The translations under genes were made by a program, and so were the position numbers. From contig CAYVVG010000010.1 of NCBI GenBank assembly GCA_964455285.1, positions 1 to 64,000 of the forward strand: 64,000 nucleotides of DNA, written 5' to 3'. The notes beneath the pieces were generated by a model. It was not told the origin of the DNA and made no database searches. It saw only the letters and a program-made list of their open reading frames with translations. This DNA is from CAIVAT01 sp964455285 (GTDB lineage Bacteria > Bacteroidota > Bacteroidia > Bacteroidales > FEN-979). This document shows, piece after piece, positions 1 through 9,216 of this stretch (positions are counted from its first letter, which is position 1; every line of letters begins with the position of its first letter).

Positions 1-1
1 G

Positions 2-421
2 CGGATGGAAACCGCCGGCAAGCTGGCTGATGCCATAGCCCTTTACAGGCAGGCCCTGCAACTGAAGCCCGACATGCCCGAAACCTGGTTCAACCTGGGC
101 AATGTTTACGGCAAGAACCGGCAATTCAAAGAAGCCATGGAATGCATGGACAAAGCCATCCAGTACAAACCCAACTACGCACAGGCGCTCTCCAGCCGGG
201 GCATCGCTTATGCCAGTACCGGAAAGGCCGACCTCGCCCTCCGCGACCTATCGGCTGCCATTAAAAGTGATCCGGAGTACGCCATTGCCTACTATAACCG
301 CGGGCTTGTTTACCTGAACGCCAGGAAACGGGATCTCGCATGCCAGGACTTCCAGAAAGCGGTGAAACTTGGATGGACGGCTGCCTACCCGGTTTATCAA
401 AAGGAATGTGAAAACAAGTAG
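2..421 (+). CDS. TPR-repeat protein, 5' end cut by window edge
   Basis: The reading frame is open to the left edge, so the true start may lie outside the window; the first internal ATG is at 5. The visible 138 residues are three to four tetratricopeptide repeats with the usual W-x-x-L-G, A-x-x-x-Y/F and P spacing (for example WFNLGNVYG, AYYNRGLVYLNA). TPRs form helical scaffolds for protein contacts and do not reveal a specific function. The stop at 419-421 lies one base before the ATG of the YfhO-like gene, so the two are probably co-transcribed. This could be the C-terminal part of a membrane-anchored TPR protein; nothing visible shows a membrane anchor. Confidence 0.8.
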   Translation, partial: RMETAGKLADAIALYRQALQLKPDMPETWFNLGNVYGKNRQFKEAMECMDKAIQYKPNYAQALSSRGIAYASTGKADLALRDLSAAIKSDPEYAIAYYNRGLVYLNARKRDLACQDFQKAVKLGWTAAYPVYQKECENK

Positions 422-422
422 C

Positions 423-2897
423 ATGAAGCCGAAAACGACTCCCAAAGGGAGGGAAAAGAGTGTTCAGGGAACACGGGCTGCGACCGTGAAAAAACCCGGC
501 ATGCCCCGTTCGCCCTCCCTGCCTGCTTTTCTGGATAAATACGGAATCTGGATCACATTCGCGCTTGCGGGAATAATGATCCTCATCGTGTTCCACGATT
601 TCATATCCGGGCGCCTCTATTATCTTTTCAAAGACATCGGGAGCGATTCCGTGAACCAGATGTACCCCCATTTTCTTCATGTCTCCTCCTATTTACGTAC
701 CGACGGATTCCCGGGATGGTCATTCGCCCAGGGAATGGGGCAGGAATTGACTTCGAGCACGATCAACGATCCGTTTTCCCTGCTGGTATGCTTACTGCCG
801 GCGGGGTCGATCGCGTACGCCTTCATCTGGTTGGAACTCACCAAACTGGTGCTGACTTCCGCAGCGGCCTATTTTTTTCTCCGCTACTGGACGCGGAATC
901 CCCTGATCCTTGCTACCGGAGTCCTGTCCTACAGTTTCTGTTCCTTCATGATCATTGGCGGAGGATGGACCATCTTCTCCACCGAAATGCTGTTCTTCAC
1001 CCTGCTGTTGCTGGCCTTCGAGCAGCTTTACCATCGCGGTTCGTGGTACCTGTTCCCCCTGGCCATTGCCCTGACCGGGATGCTCAGGCCTTTCGACCTT
1101 TTTATTTTCGGACTTTTCCTCATCATTTACTTCCTTTTCCGCCACTTCTCCTCCGACAGACCCACCCTTCGCAAATTCGTGGTCACAGCCGGCCAAATGC
1201 TGGGGCTGGCAATCATCGGACTGATGATCAGCATGTTCTGTTTTGCACCCGGACTGCAGACCATGCTCGACAGTCCGAGAGTGGCCGGCACCGCGGGATA
1301 TTTCAGCACCCTGCTCTCGAAGCCGGTCTTCTTTACGGAAACTTCCCGGTATTACCAGACCCTGGCCCTGCGGCTCTTTTCCAACGACATTCTCGGAAAC
1401 GGGAGCCTTTTCAAGGGTTGGTACAATTACATGGAAGCACCGATGATCTACATCGGCATCCTCCCCCTGCTGATGGCACCGCAGGTCTTCCTGCATCTTC
1501 CGAACAGGCAGCGGGCAGCTTTTGGTATTTTCCTGGGCATTTTCATCCTGGCCTCCGTTTTCCCGTTTTTCCGCTATGCATTCTGGGCCTTTGCTGGTGA
1601 CTATTTTCGCCTGTTTTCGCTGTTCCCGGCATTGATCCTGCTGATCTACTCCCTGCGGGCGTTCGATGAGATCCGCGAAAAGCAGGGAGTCAACCTGATC
1701 CTTCTCGGGATTACGCTGGCCTTTCTGCTGACTCTGCTCTATTTTCCCTGGAAAGATGCACAGCTGATCCACAATGAACATCAATCGGCAGCCCGGAACT
1801 TCCTGATCGGATACGCGGCGATCCTCGGTGTGTCGCGTTATTTCCCTTCCCGCACGGTTTTCTTCGGCGTACTTCTGGCGGTTGTGTTCCTCGAACTGGC
1901 ATTTGTGAACTACAAGACCGTCAACGACCGTGACTGCCTGTCGCAAGCCGAAACCCTTCAACGAACCGGTTATAACGACTACAGTGTCGAGGCCCTGGAA
2001 CTCATAAGGTCGGGTGATAACAGTTTCTACCGGATACACAAGGATTACACCAGCAAACCAACCATCCATACCAGCTTCAACGATGCCCAGGCACAGGGGT
2101 ATTTCGGAACAATGTCGTACAGTTCCTTCAACCAAAAATACTATACCCGGTTCCTGGAGGAGATGAAGCTGATCGAAAAAGGGAACGAACGGGAAACCCG
2201 CTGGTCGGTTGGGTTGGTTAAAGCACCCTTGTTACTCAATTGGGCCAGTACCAAGTATTCGCTTCGTAAACGGGAGGGATCGAATATGGGATTTCCCGAG
2301 AAGCTGATCGCCACCTTCGGAGATATCAAGACCTATAAAACAGAGAATTTCCTGCCGCTGGGTTTTACCTATGAAGCATATATCCCCTTGTCCGACTTTC
2401 TGCAGCTTTCTTCCCTTGCAAAAATGATCTTGCTCCTCAAGGCAGTAGTAATCGAGGAACCCGTTGATCCTGTTCTTTCAGGCAAGCTCACCCGGTTCGA
2501 TCTCCACGATACCACATCCCAGATCATGATTGACACCTACCTGCAGAATGTCAGCACGCTCAAGGAGGATACCCTGGCGATCAACACTTTCCGGCAAAGC
2601 AGGATTGAAGGAACGATCAAGGTTGACAAACCCAAACTGCTCTTCTTCACGATCCCCTATGACCGTGGATGGCATGCCATTGTCGATGGCCGGGAAGTAA
2701 GTCCGATACTAACCAATATCGGATTTATGGGACTGATGATGGACCCGGGTTCACACCATGTGGTTCTCTTTTACAAATCCTCTTATTTCACCCTCAGCCT
2801 GGTTGTTTCGGTGGCGGGGATTCTTATCTTTGCTCTTCTGACCGGATGGTCGCTGGTGAGAAAAAGGAAGGTGAAACCAGAATCTACCCCCTCATGA
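423..2897 (+). CDS. YfhO-family multi-pass membrane protein (GT-C-like glycosyltransferase)
   Basis: This is a protein of about 824 residues. A basic cytosolic N-terminus (about 45 residues) precedes a first membrane helix (ITFALAGIMILIVF). The first loop contains KDIGSDSVNQMYPHF, matching the acidic loop of GT-C-fold proteins, then about a dozen hydrophobic helices, a soluble domain (about 520-770) and a last helix. The C-terminal GWHAIVDGREV and G-S-H-H segments are typical of the YfhO family (Pfam YfhO). In Gram-positive bacteria YfhO is the membrane glycosyltransferase that moves a sugar from polyprenyl phosphate to an envelope acceptor; the same role here is inference. The ATG at 423 directly follows the TPR stop. 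The stop overlaps the next start (ATGA at 2894-2897), which implies translational coupling. Confidence 0.85.
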   Translation: MKPKTTPKGREKSVQGTRAATVKKPGMPRSPSLPAFLDKYGIWITFALAGIMILIVFHDFISGRLYYLFKDIGSDSVNQMYPHFLHVSSYLRTDGFPGWSFAQGMGQELTSSTINDPFSLLVCLLPAGSIAYAFIWLELTKLVLTSAAAYFFLRYWTRNPLILATGVLSYSFCSFMIIGGGWTIFSTEMLFFTLLLLAFEQLYHRGSWYLFPLAIALTGMLRPFDLFIFGLFLIIYFLFRHFSSDRPTLRKFVVTAGQMLGLAIIGLMISMFCFAPGLQTMLDSPRVAGTAGYFSTLLSKPVFFTETSRYYQTLALRLFSNDILGNGSLFKGWYNYMEAPMIYIGILPLLMAPQVFLHLPNRQRAAFGIFLGIFILASVFPFFRYAFWAFAGDYFRLFSLFPALILLIYSLRAFDEIREKQGVNLILLGITLAFLLTLLYFPWKDAQLIHNEHQSAARNFLIGYAAILGVSRYFPSRTVFFGVLLAVVFLELAFVNYKTVNDRDCLSQAETLQRTGYNDYSVEALELIRSGDNSFYRIHKDYTSKPTIHTSFNDAQAQGYFGTMSYSSFNQKYYTRFLEEMKLIEKGNERETRWSVGLVKAPLLLNWASTKYSLRKREGSNMGFPEKLIATFGDIKTYKTENFLPLGFTYEAYIPLSDFLQLSSLAKMILLLKAVVIEEPVDPVLSGKLTRFDLHDTTSQIMIDTYLQNVSTLKEDTLAINTFRQSRIEGTIKVDKPKLLFFTIPYDRGWHAIVDGREVSPILTNIGFMGLMMDPGSHHVVLFYKSSYFTLSLVVSVAGILIFALLTGWSLVRKRKVKPESTPS

Positions 2898-4009
2898 AGG
2901 AACCCATCCTTGTAACGCGGCCTTTTCTGCCCCCCCTGGAGGAGTTCAACGAATACCTCCGGAATATCTGGGATTCCAAATGGCTCACCAATAACGGTCC
3001 ATACCATCAGGAACTCGAGAAGAAGCTGTGCGAATACCTGGGAGTTGATTATCTTTCCCTGTTTTCGAACGGAACGTTGGCGCTTGTCACTGCGCTGCAG
3101 GCGCTCCGGATCACGGGCGAAGTGATCACGACCCCTTTCAGTTTTGTTGCAACCACCCATGCCCTTTGGTGGAACAACATCAAACCCGTGTTTGTTGATA
3201 TCGAACCGGACCATTTCAACCTGGATCCGCAGAAGATCGAGGCCGCCATCACCCCCCGAACCACGGCGATCCTTCCTGTGCATGTGTATGGCCATCCGTG
3301 CGAAGTGGAACAGATCGGGGAGATTGCCGCAACGTATGGCCTCAGGGTGATCTACGACGCCTGCCATACGTTTGGCGTCACCCTCGCCGGTACGCCTGTA
3401 CTGCGCTTCGGCGACTTGTCGGTGATGAGTTTTCACGCCACCAAGGTTTACAACACCTTCGAGGGCGGCGCCATCATCTGCCATGACGCCGCGATGAAAA
3501 AGAGGATCGACAACCTGAAAAACTTCGGTTTCGCGGGTGAGACCACGGTGGTGGCCCCCGGTATCAATGCCAAGATGAACGAGGTCCAGGCTGCCATGGG
3601 GCTTCTGCAGCTGAAATATGTCGACCGGGCAATCGCCCGCCGGAAAGAGATCGCATCGCTGTACCGCGAACAACTGCACGGATCGGAGGTCATTTCGTTC
3701 CCCGGCGACGATCCGCATGTCGGTTCCTGCTACTCCTATTTTCCCGTGCTGATCGATGCAGCAAAAACCAGCAGAACCCGCGATGAGATCTACGAGGAAC
3801 TGAAGAAGAACAATATATTCGGCCGCCGGTATTTTTATCCGCTGATCAGCCAGTTTCCCACCTACCGGGGGCTGGAATCCGCTCTTCCGGGCAAGATGCC
3901 GGTAGCGGAAAGGATCACGGAGGAGGTGATCTGCCTGCCCATTTACCCTGACCTTCGCCTGGAGGAGGCCGCCGAAGTCAGCAACCTGCTCAACAAATTG
4001 ACATCCTGA
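2894..4009 (+). CDS. DegT/DnrJ/EryC1/StrS family sugar aminotransferase
   Basis: The 371-residue product is a PLP-dependent enzyme that typically aminates a nucleotide-linked keto-sugar in the cytoplasm. Supporting motifs are the N-terminal SKWLTNNGP (substrate/cofactor loop), FSNGTLAL, the D-A-C-H PLP-ring contact near residue 155, and SFHATKVYNT with the Schiff-base lysine at about residue 184, followed by EGGAI. NEVQAAMGLLQL is also characteristic. The start at 2894 overlaps the YfhO stop as ATGA, and the stop (4007-4009) overlaps the acyltransferase start. The closest functional types are VioA-, FdtB- or WecE-like enzymes; the exact sugar cannot be read from sequence. Enzymes that make the keto-sugar precursor are not in the window. 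Confidence 0.88.
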   Translation: MKEPILVTRPFLPPLEEFNEYLRNIWDSKWLTNNGPYHQELEKKLCEYLGVDYLSLFSNGTLALVTALQALRITGEVITTPFSFVATTHALWWNNIKPVFVDIEPDHFNLDPQKIEAAITPRTTAILPVHVYGHPCEVEQIGEIAATYGLRVIYDACHTFGVTLAGTPVLRFGDLSVMSFHATKVYNTFEGGAIICHDAAMKKRIDNLKNFGFAGETTVVAPGINAKMNEVQAAMGLLQLKYVDRAIARRKEIASLYREQLHGSEVISFPGDDPHVGSCYSYFPVLIDAAKTSRTRDEIYEELKKNNIFGRRYFYPLISQFPTYRGLESALPGKMPVAERITEEVICLPIYPDLRLEEAAEVSNLLNKLTS

Positions 4010-4581
4010 TGGAAACGAAGACCTCGTTTTACACTGATCAGGAATTGACCTCCCTGGGCTTCAAACAGGTTGGGAAAGATGTCCGGATCAGCCGGAAAGC
4101 CTCCATTTATTCTCCCGGCGAGATGATCATCGGCGATTCGGTGCGAATCGATGATTTCTGCATCCTGTCGGGAGCCATCACCCTGGGGTCATACATCCAT
4201 ATCTCGGCTCACTGTTGCCTTTACGGCAGCCGGGGGATCGTCATGGAAGATTTTTCCGGTCTCTCCCCGCGGGTCACGGTTTTCAGCGCCACCGACGATT
4301 TCGGCGGCGAGTTCCTGATCGGACCGATGGTCCCGCAGGAGTACACCCATGTCACAGGCGGGTTGGTGAAACTGGAGAAGTTCGTCCAGGCCGGTGCACA
4401 TTCCGTCATCCTCCCCGGCGTGACGCTGCACGAAGGATCAGTGACGGGCGCCATGTGCCTTGTCAACCGCTCGCTTGATCCGTGGACTATTTACACGGGG
4501 GTGCCGGCAAAACCTCTCCGGGCACGAACACGCGGGGAGGCCGACAAAGCGTCCGTATTTCTCACGCGCCCAGCAAGATAA
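4009..4581 (+). CDS. Left-handed beta-helix (hexapeptide) acyltransferase
   Basis: The 190-residue protein has imperfect hexapeptide turns ([LIV]-G-x4) across about residues 30-165, such as IIGDSVRIDDFCILSG, and ends in GVPAKPLRAR, the usual end of maltose O-acetyltransferase/NeuD-type trimers. A histidine in the AHCCLYGSRG region or the later Q-E-Y-T-H segment could be the catalytic base; this is not certain. Given the coupled aminotransferase, the likely reaction is N-acylation of the newly made amino sugar, as with VioB or FdtC; O-acylation is the alternative. The start overlaps the previous stop (TGATG at 4007-4011) and the GT2 starts four bases after the stop. Confidence 0.85.
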   Translation: METKTSFYTDQELTSLGFKQVGKDVRISRKASIYSPGEMIIGDSVRIDDFCILSGAITLGSYIHISAHCCLYGSRGIVMEDFSGLSPRVTVFSATDDFGGEFLIGPMVPQEYTHVTGGLVKLEKFVQAGAHSVILPGVTLHEGSVTGAMCLVNRSLDPWTIYTGVPAKPLRARTRGEADKASVFLTRPAR

Positions 4582-4585
4582 GGCC

Positions 4586-5536
4586 ATGAACAACCAGGAG
4601 ACAGACTGCAGCATCATCATCCCGGTCTATTATAACGAGACCACCCTTACGGCCCTGTTTTCCACGTTGCACGACAAGGTGATCGTGCCGAATCCCCGGC
4701 TGCGCTTTGAAGTGATCTTTATCGACGACGGTTCCCGTGATGGTTCCTTCCCTGTGCTGCTCAACCTTCGCGAACAGCATCCTGGCCTGGTCAGGATCAT
4801 CCGTTTTACCAGGAACTTTGGCCAGGTAGCCGCACTGTTTGCCGGGTACCGCCATGCCCGCGGCAAATGCATGGTGAATCTTTCGGCCGACCTCCAGGAT
4901 CCGCCTGAACTGATCAACGAAATGCTGGCCGCGCATCTCGATCCTTCAGATCCCCGCGAGGTGGTGATCTGCGCCCGGGAGGGACGCGATGAGTCGGCTT
5001 ACCGGACCGGGACATCCCTGGTTTTTTACCGGCTCATGCGGGCCCTGACATTCCGGAACATGCCCCCGGGCGGATTCGATTATGTGCTGATATCGCGGAA
5101 GGCGATGGAAAGCGGGATCACACCGGGTGAGACCAATCCCTTCTGGCAGGGTCAGATCCTGTGGTCAGGATACGAACCACGGATCATCGGTTACCGGCGG
5201 CGGAAAAGGGAGAGCGGCAGATCCCGGTGGTCCTTCGGGAAAAAGGTCAAGTACCTGATCGACGGCATCATGAGCTATTCCTACTTCCCGATCCGGCTCA
5301 TGACCATCATGGGCACATCGATCGCTTTAGCCGGATTTATCTACGCGATCTTCATCGTTTTCGCAAAAATCGTAGGGGATGTCCCGTTCAAAGGATGGGC
5401 CCCGATCATGGTGCTGATCCTCGTGCTTTCTGGGATCCAGATGCTGATGCTGGGGATTATCGGGGAATATCTCTGGAGAACCCTCGACCAGGTGAGGGGA
5501 AGACCTCCCTACATCATCGAAAAGATCGTGGAATAG
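4586..5536 (+). CDS. GT2 polyprenyl-phosphate glycosyltransferase (GtrB/DPM1-like)
   Basis: The 316-residue protein has an N-terminal GT-A domain: CSIIIPVYYNE at the start, FIDDGSRDGS for the nucleotide site, and LSADLQDPPE, the D-x-Q-D motif of dolichol/undecaprenyl-phosphate transferases. Two C-terminal membrane helices follow (about residues 235-258 and 268-292). Such proteins (GtrB, CsbB, ArnC, YkoT types) attach a sugar to undecaprenyl phosphate on the inner face of the membrane. ATG 4586 starts exactly at the conserved domain; upstream extension in frame would run into the acyltransferase gene. It is the last gene of the four-gene operon and overlaps the convergent MFS gene by 23 bp. 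Confidence 0.88.
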   Translation: MNNQETDCSIIIPVYYNETTLTALFSTLHDKVIVPNPRLRFEVIFIDDGSRDGSFPVLLNLREQHPGLVRIIRFTRNFGQVAALFAGYRHARGKCMVNLSADLQDPPELINEMLAAHLDPSDPREVVICAREGRDESAYRTGTSLVFYRLMRALTFRNMPPGGFDYVLISRKAMESGITPGETNPFWQGQILWSGYEPRIIGYRRRKRESGRSRWSFGKKVKYLIDGIMSYSYFPIRLMTIMGTSIALAGFIYAIFIVFAKIVGDVPFKGWAPIMVLILVLSGIQMLMLGIIGEYLWRTLDQVRGRPPYIIEKIVE

Positions 5537-6800
5537 GCCTTTTGTTCCGTAAAAGGATCACCGACAGGTACACCGCCACGACAAATACACCGGTTCCCGA
5601 AATGAGGAACATCGTTGCCGGTCCCGCCGAATACCAAATCAGACCCGCCATCGAGCTGGACACCAGCGCACAAATGCTGGCCCAACTGGTATAAAAGCCC
5701 ACCGCTGTTGCCGTGTCTTCCCGGGCCGCCAGGTTCGTGATCAGGGCCTTGGATATCCCTTCGGTGCTGGCGGCATAGATCCCGTAAAGGAAGAAGAGGA
5801 ACCCCAGGGCGGCCAGGGTGGACACGAAACCCATGGCGGCATAGACTACCGCGAACAGGAAAAGGCCGGCAATCAACATGGTTTTTAACCCGATCCGGTC
5901 AGCCGCCACTCCGAGAGGATAGGAAAATAGCGCGTAGACCAGGTTATAGAAGATGTAAACCCCGATCATCATCGGGTCGGAAAGACCCCGTTCCTTCAAA
6001 GCCAGAAGCAGGAATGCATCGGAACTGTTGAAGAGGGTGAAGACCAGCAGGCCGGCAACCAGATACCGGAAGGTAGGAGAAGCCTTTTTCCAGTATCGCA
6101 GGTATGTAAAAAGACCCGCCCGCTTTCGTTCAGTTCCCGATGGAGGGTCGCCTGCCCCCTCTTTCCTGTCACGGAGCATGAGGCTTAAAGCAATGGCGGC
6201 CAATCCGGGAAGAAAGGCGAGGACGAACATCAACCGGTACTGACCCGGGAAGAGAGCCAGAAAGATCAGTGCCAGCACCGGGCCGATGGCGGCTCCCACC
6301 GTATCCATCGAACGGTGAAACCCGAATACCCTTCCCTTGTGCTCCGGGGTCGTTTCGTCGCTCAGCATGGCATCGCGGGCGCTTGTGCGGATCCCTTTCC
6401 CGAACCGGTCGAGGGTGCGGGCAAAGAAGATCCACAGCGGGGCGGTCAAGAGGGCCATCAAGGGTTTCGAAATCGCACTCAACAGATAGCCTGCCTGCAC
6501 AAAGGGGGCCCTCCGACGACGGAGATCCGAAAGGTGTCCGAAATACCCCTTGCTCAAACCAGCGGTTGCTTCAGCCACCCCTTCCAGTATCCCGATCAAC
6601 AACACCGAAAACCCGATCGACTTCAGGTACACCGGCATGACCGGGTACAGCATCTCGCTGGCGATGTCGGTAAACAGGCTGACAAAGGATACCAGCAGGA
6701 TCGTGCGGGTAAGGATGGTGCCTCTTTGCTTCATACTTTTTTTTTCGGGCCATCGGGGTAACGTTACATCGCTTGCAGCCGACCCCGGGCTGTCGCTCAT
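5514..6800 (-). CDS. Major facilitator superfamily transporter
   Basis: About 12 membrane helices span 428 residues. The MFS signature between helices 2 and 3 is seen as GYFGHLSDLRRRR, and the helix-4/5 region carries DRFGKGIRTSARDAM. FTDIASEMLYPVMPVYL in helix 1 is typical of a Bacteroidota MFS subgroup often annotated as multidrug or sugar exporter; the substrate cannot be told. The ATG at 6800 overlaps the stop of the upstream M1 peptidase as ATGA, suggesting coupling. An internal ATG at 6734 (MKQRGTIL) would give a 406-residue protein without the non-conserved leader and is a real alternative. Confidence 0.87.
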   Translation of the reverse strand: MSDSPGSAASDVTLPRWPEKKSMKQRGTILTRTILLVSFVSLFTDIASEMLYPVMPVYLKSIGFSVLLIGILEGVAEATAGLSKGYFGHLSDLRRRRAPFVQAGYLLSAISKPLMALLTAPLWIFFARTLDRFGKGIRTSARDAMLSDETTPEHKGRVFGFHRSMDTVGAAIGPVLALIFLALFPGQYRLMFVLAFLPGLAAIALSLMLRDRKEGAGDPPSGTERKRAGLFTYLRYWKKASPTFRYLVAGLLVFTLFNSSDAFLLLALKERGLSDPMMIGVYIFYNLVYALFSYPLGVAADRIGLKTMLIAGLFLFAVVYAAMGFVSTLAALGFLFFLYGIYAASTEGISKALITNLAAREDTATAVGFYTSWASICALVSSSMAGLIWYSAGPATMFLISGTGVFVVAVYLSVILLRNKRPIPRSFR

Positions 6801-9154
6801 TTCCCTTTTAAATAATCTTTTGCGGCGCCGCTCAGTTTATTATTCCAATGTTTGGAGGCCTGTTCGGCATGGGCACGCGTTTGATCATCAAAATAATTCA
6901 GCCTTTTCAACACCGAAAAGGCGTTCATGCGTGTCTCGAATTCATATTTCGGACTGCAATAACCGACCAGTTCGGGCAGGAAAGCCAGTTTCCCGCCGGC
7001 AATGGCAATGCCAAGCCATGCCATGCGGATGTTCTTTCCTCTCCAGCCCTCCATGTCCTGCGTAACGGTCAGATAATGGTCTGCACCGGCCGGGAAAGAG
7101 AGGCAGAGAGCCTGCAAGGCCGCCTCGACATTCGCATAGCTCGAATCGAACAGCATTGCCTCGACCCGGCTGCGAAGGAGGTCGGGTATGGTATCAAGCG
7201 AGAACAGGGCCGCTTTCCTGACGTTTGCGTCGGCATCACCCAGGGCCTGGCGGAACATTTCTGTGGACTCGGGGGTGAAGTCGCCGGACAGCTGACGGAG
7301 TGCCTCAGCCCGGGGAAGCCAGAACTTCTCCGTAGCTACACAGTTCCTCAGAACCCCTGCTTTTTGGTCCAAAGGCACATTCCGTAAAGCGACCAGGGCA
7401 TCGTACCGGTCTATCATTCCGGGCGCTCTTGCCGCCTGCGCCAGCAACATGGGAACCGGGCGGTCGAAAGTCAGCTTTTTCAGGATCTTCCGGCCCGGGT
7501 CGAAAAGCAGGTAATCGATCGTTCTGTTTCCCGGATTCGGTACCATGACCTCCGTATATTCTTTCTCCACCCACTGGGTCACCCGGTCAAAAGTGCCGTC
7601 AGCATAACGAACCTCAAAGGTGACCGGCATCCGGAAGAGCCCGTTCAGCTCATTCCGGGGTTGCACCTGCCGCACCCGGAACAGGGTCGAGGCCCCGCCG
7701 GTCGTCCGATCCCTCCATACCGAATCCGTGACCTGATAATCGGGTTCTCCTCCGCGGTAGATCCATTCGTCGAAAAACCAGTTAAGGGGCATCCCCGAGG
7801 CGTCGTAGACGCACCGCACAAAATCTCCGGTTTCGGCGTTATTGAACGCATATCTTTCCAGGTACAGCCGTACAGCTTCCCTGAACTCCTCCTCTCCCAT
7901 CACATCCCGTAGCATCTCGAGCACCAGCGAACCCTTCTGGTAGATCCGCTGAACACCGCTCCGGCTCGACCTTACAGGGTAATCATTGCTCTTTGCCGCT
8001 TCCAGTGCCAGATGGATTTCATCGTTGCGGATGTTCTGATAGTAATCCTCGCCGTATATGCTCCGTTCGAATAATTTGGCGTAATAGGTGCCAAAACTCT
8101 CCGTCAGCCACACATCCTGGTTCACCAGGTGGGCAACACAGTTCCCGAACCACTGGTGAGCCAGTTCATGGGCGTTCACATTCACATAGTTACGTTGCCA
8201 CCACGACCGGGGAGATATCTGCATATAATCGCCGAACACTGTGCTGGTGGTGGTTTCCATGGCCCCGTACATATAATCGATCACCGGCGCTTCCCGGTAA
8301 ACAGGATAGGGGTAATTGAATCCCAGCTCCTTTTCGAAAAAGTCGAACATCTTCTCTGTGTGTTTGTAGGTGGTGCCTACACGGTCGGCCATCTCCGGGT
8401 AATACCAGAATTCAAGGGGTACGCCCCGCCGGGTCTTCGCCGGGGTGTACCGGTAATCGCCGATGACCAGGGCAGTCGAAAAATAGGGGTGGTCTTTCTC
8501 CATTTTATAGTGCCAGGTGCGTGTTCCGTCGGAGTTGCCGGTCACCTGCACCCTTTCTCCGTTGGAGAACACCAGGTACGATTTTTCGAAGGTGACCACC
8601 ATGTCGGCCGTGACCCTGGCGTCGATGTACGGGAGCCAGCCATGCGGCCTGTGGGCCCATATCTGCTTACGTTTTCCTTCTTCCTCAGGCTGCCATCCGA
8701 TAAAATAGATATGCCCAGAACGGGGCTCGGCAATGTAATCGATCGAAATGCGGAAGGCAGGCGGCAGTGAGCCGTTTCGCGGATAAACCGACAGGGAATT
8801 GCCGAACCGTTTGAAATTCACATCCTCCCCTTCGATCTTTACGGAAGAGACAGTAAAATCAGGGGTATAAAAAACGACCGAATCGGTTTTTGCCCGGTTG
8901 GGCATCCCCCGGAACTCGACCGCTCCCATCACCCTGAATTTTTCCGGCTCAAAGCGCACCTTCGCGACGACATGCGTGATCCTGACCGGCTGGTCGGGAG
9001 GCACCGAAGCCGGATCATCATAATAGGTCAGCGTTTTCTCCTGTGCATGCAGGGTGTGCCAGGATGACATGGCCGTCAGGAAGAGTAACCACAGGCTCAG
9101 GGTTCGCAATGAAATACGTGTTTCTCTTATAGGGAAGAGTTCCATGTCAGACAT
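6797..9154 (-). CDS. M1-family metallo-aminopeptidase, exported
   Basis: The 785-residue protein has a signal peptide (about residues 1-38, ending TLHAQ), so it acts in the periplasm or at the outer membrane. The gluzincin zinc site is intact: HELAH at residues 329-333, with the third ligand E352 in WLTESFGTYY. The exopeptidase G-x-M-E-N-type motif appears as YGAMETTT just before it. The region from about 560 onward looks like HEAT/ARM-type helical repeats. It probably removes N-terminal residues from peptides for amino-acid supply, a common lifestyle trait in this phylum. ATG 9154 is used; MELFPI at 9145 is possible. It is upstream of and coupled to the MFS gene. Confidence 0.88.
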   Translation of the reverse strand: MSDMELFPIRETRISLRTLSLWLLFLTAMSSWHTLHAQEKTLTYYDDPASVPPDQPVRITHVVAKVRFEPEKFRVMGAVEFRGMPNRAKTDSVVFYTPDFTVSSVKIEGEDVNFKRFGNSLSVYPRNGSLPPAFRISIDYIAEPRSGHIYFIGWQPEEEGKRKQIWAHRPHGWLPYIDARVTADMVVTFEKSYLVFSNGERVQVTGNSDGTRTWHYKMEKDHPYFSTALVIGDYRYTPAKTRRGVPLEFWYYPEMADRVGTTYKHTEKMFDFFEKELGFNYPYPVYREAPVIDYMYGAMETTTSTVFGDYMQISPRSWWQRNYVNVNAHELAHQWFGNCVAHLVNQDVWLTESFGTYYAKLFERSIYGEDYYQNIRNDEIHLALEAAKSNDYPVRSSRSGVQRIYQKGSLVLEMLRDVMGEEEFREAVRLYLERYAFNNAETGDFVRCVYDASGMPLNWFFDEWIYRGGEPDYQVTDSVWRDRTTGGASTLFRVRQVQPRNELNGLFRMPVTFEVRYADGTFDRVTQWVEKEYTEVMVPNPGNRTIDYLLFDPGRKILKKLTFDRPVPMLLAQAARAPGMIDRYDALVALRNVPLDQKAGVLRNCVATEKFWLPRAEALRQLSGDFTPESTEMFRQALGDADANVRKAALFSLDTIPDLLRSRVEAMLFDSSYANVEAALQALCLSFPAGADHYLTVTQDMEGWRGKNIRMAWLGIAIAGGKLAFLPELVGYCSPKYEFETRMNAFSVLKRLNYFDDQTRAHAEQASKHWNNKLSGAAKDYLKGK

Positions 9155-9161
9155 ATTTTAG

Positions 9162-9169
9162 TATGTTTG
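9162..9169 (+). promoter_or_regulatory. -7 element (TATGTTTG) for the sensor kinase gene
   Basis: TATGTTTG fits the Bacteroidota sigma-A -7 consensus TAnnTTTG. No clear TTG lies at the expected -33 spacing. A perfect 12-bp palindrome CCTGCCGGCAGG (9181-9192) and an AGGAGG (9190-9195) lie between it and the proposed GTG start at 9217. Confidence 0.5.
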
Positions 9170-9216
9170 CCGTATGAACGCCTGCCGGCAGGAGGATTCA
9201 AAAGTAGAAAAAAACG

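Noticed and set aside
792..2135. Long open frame (447 codons) antisense to the YfhO-family gene
   Set aside because: Low-complexity Q/E/G-rich translation with no domain; the sense strand encodes a clear membrane protein.
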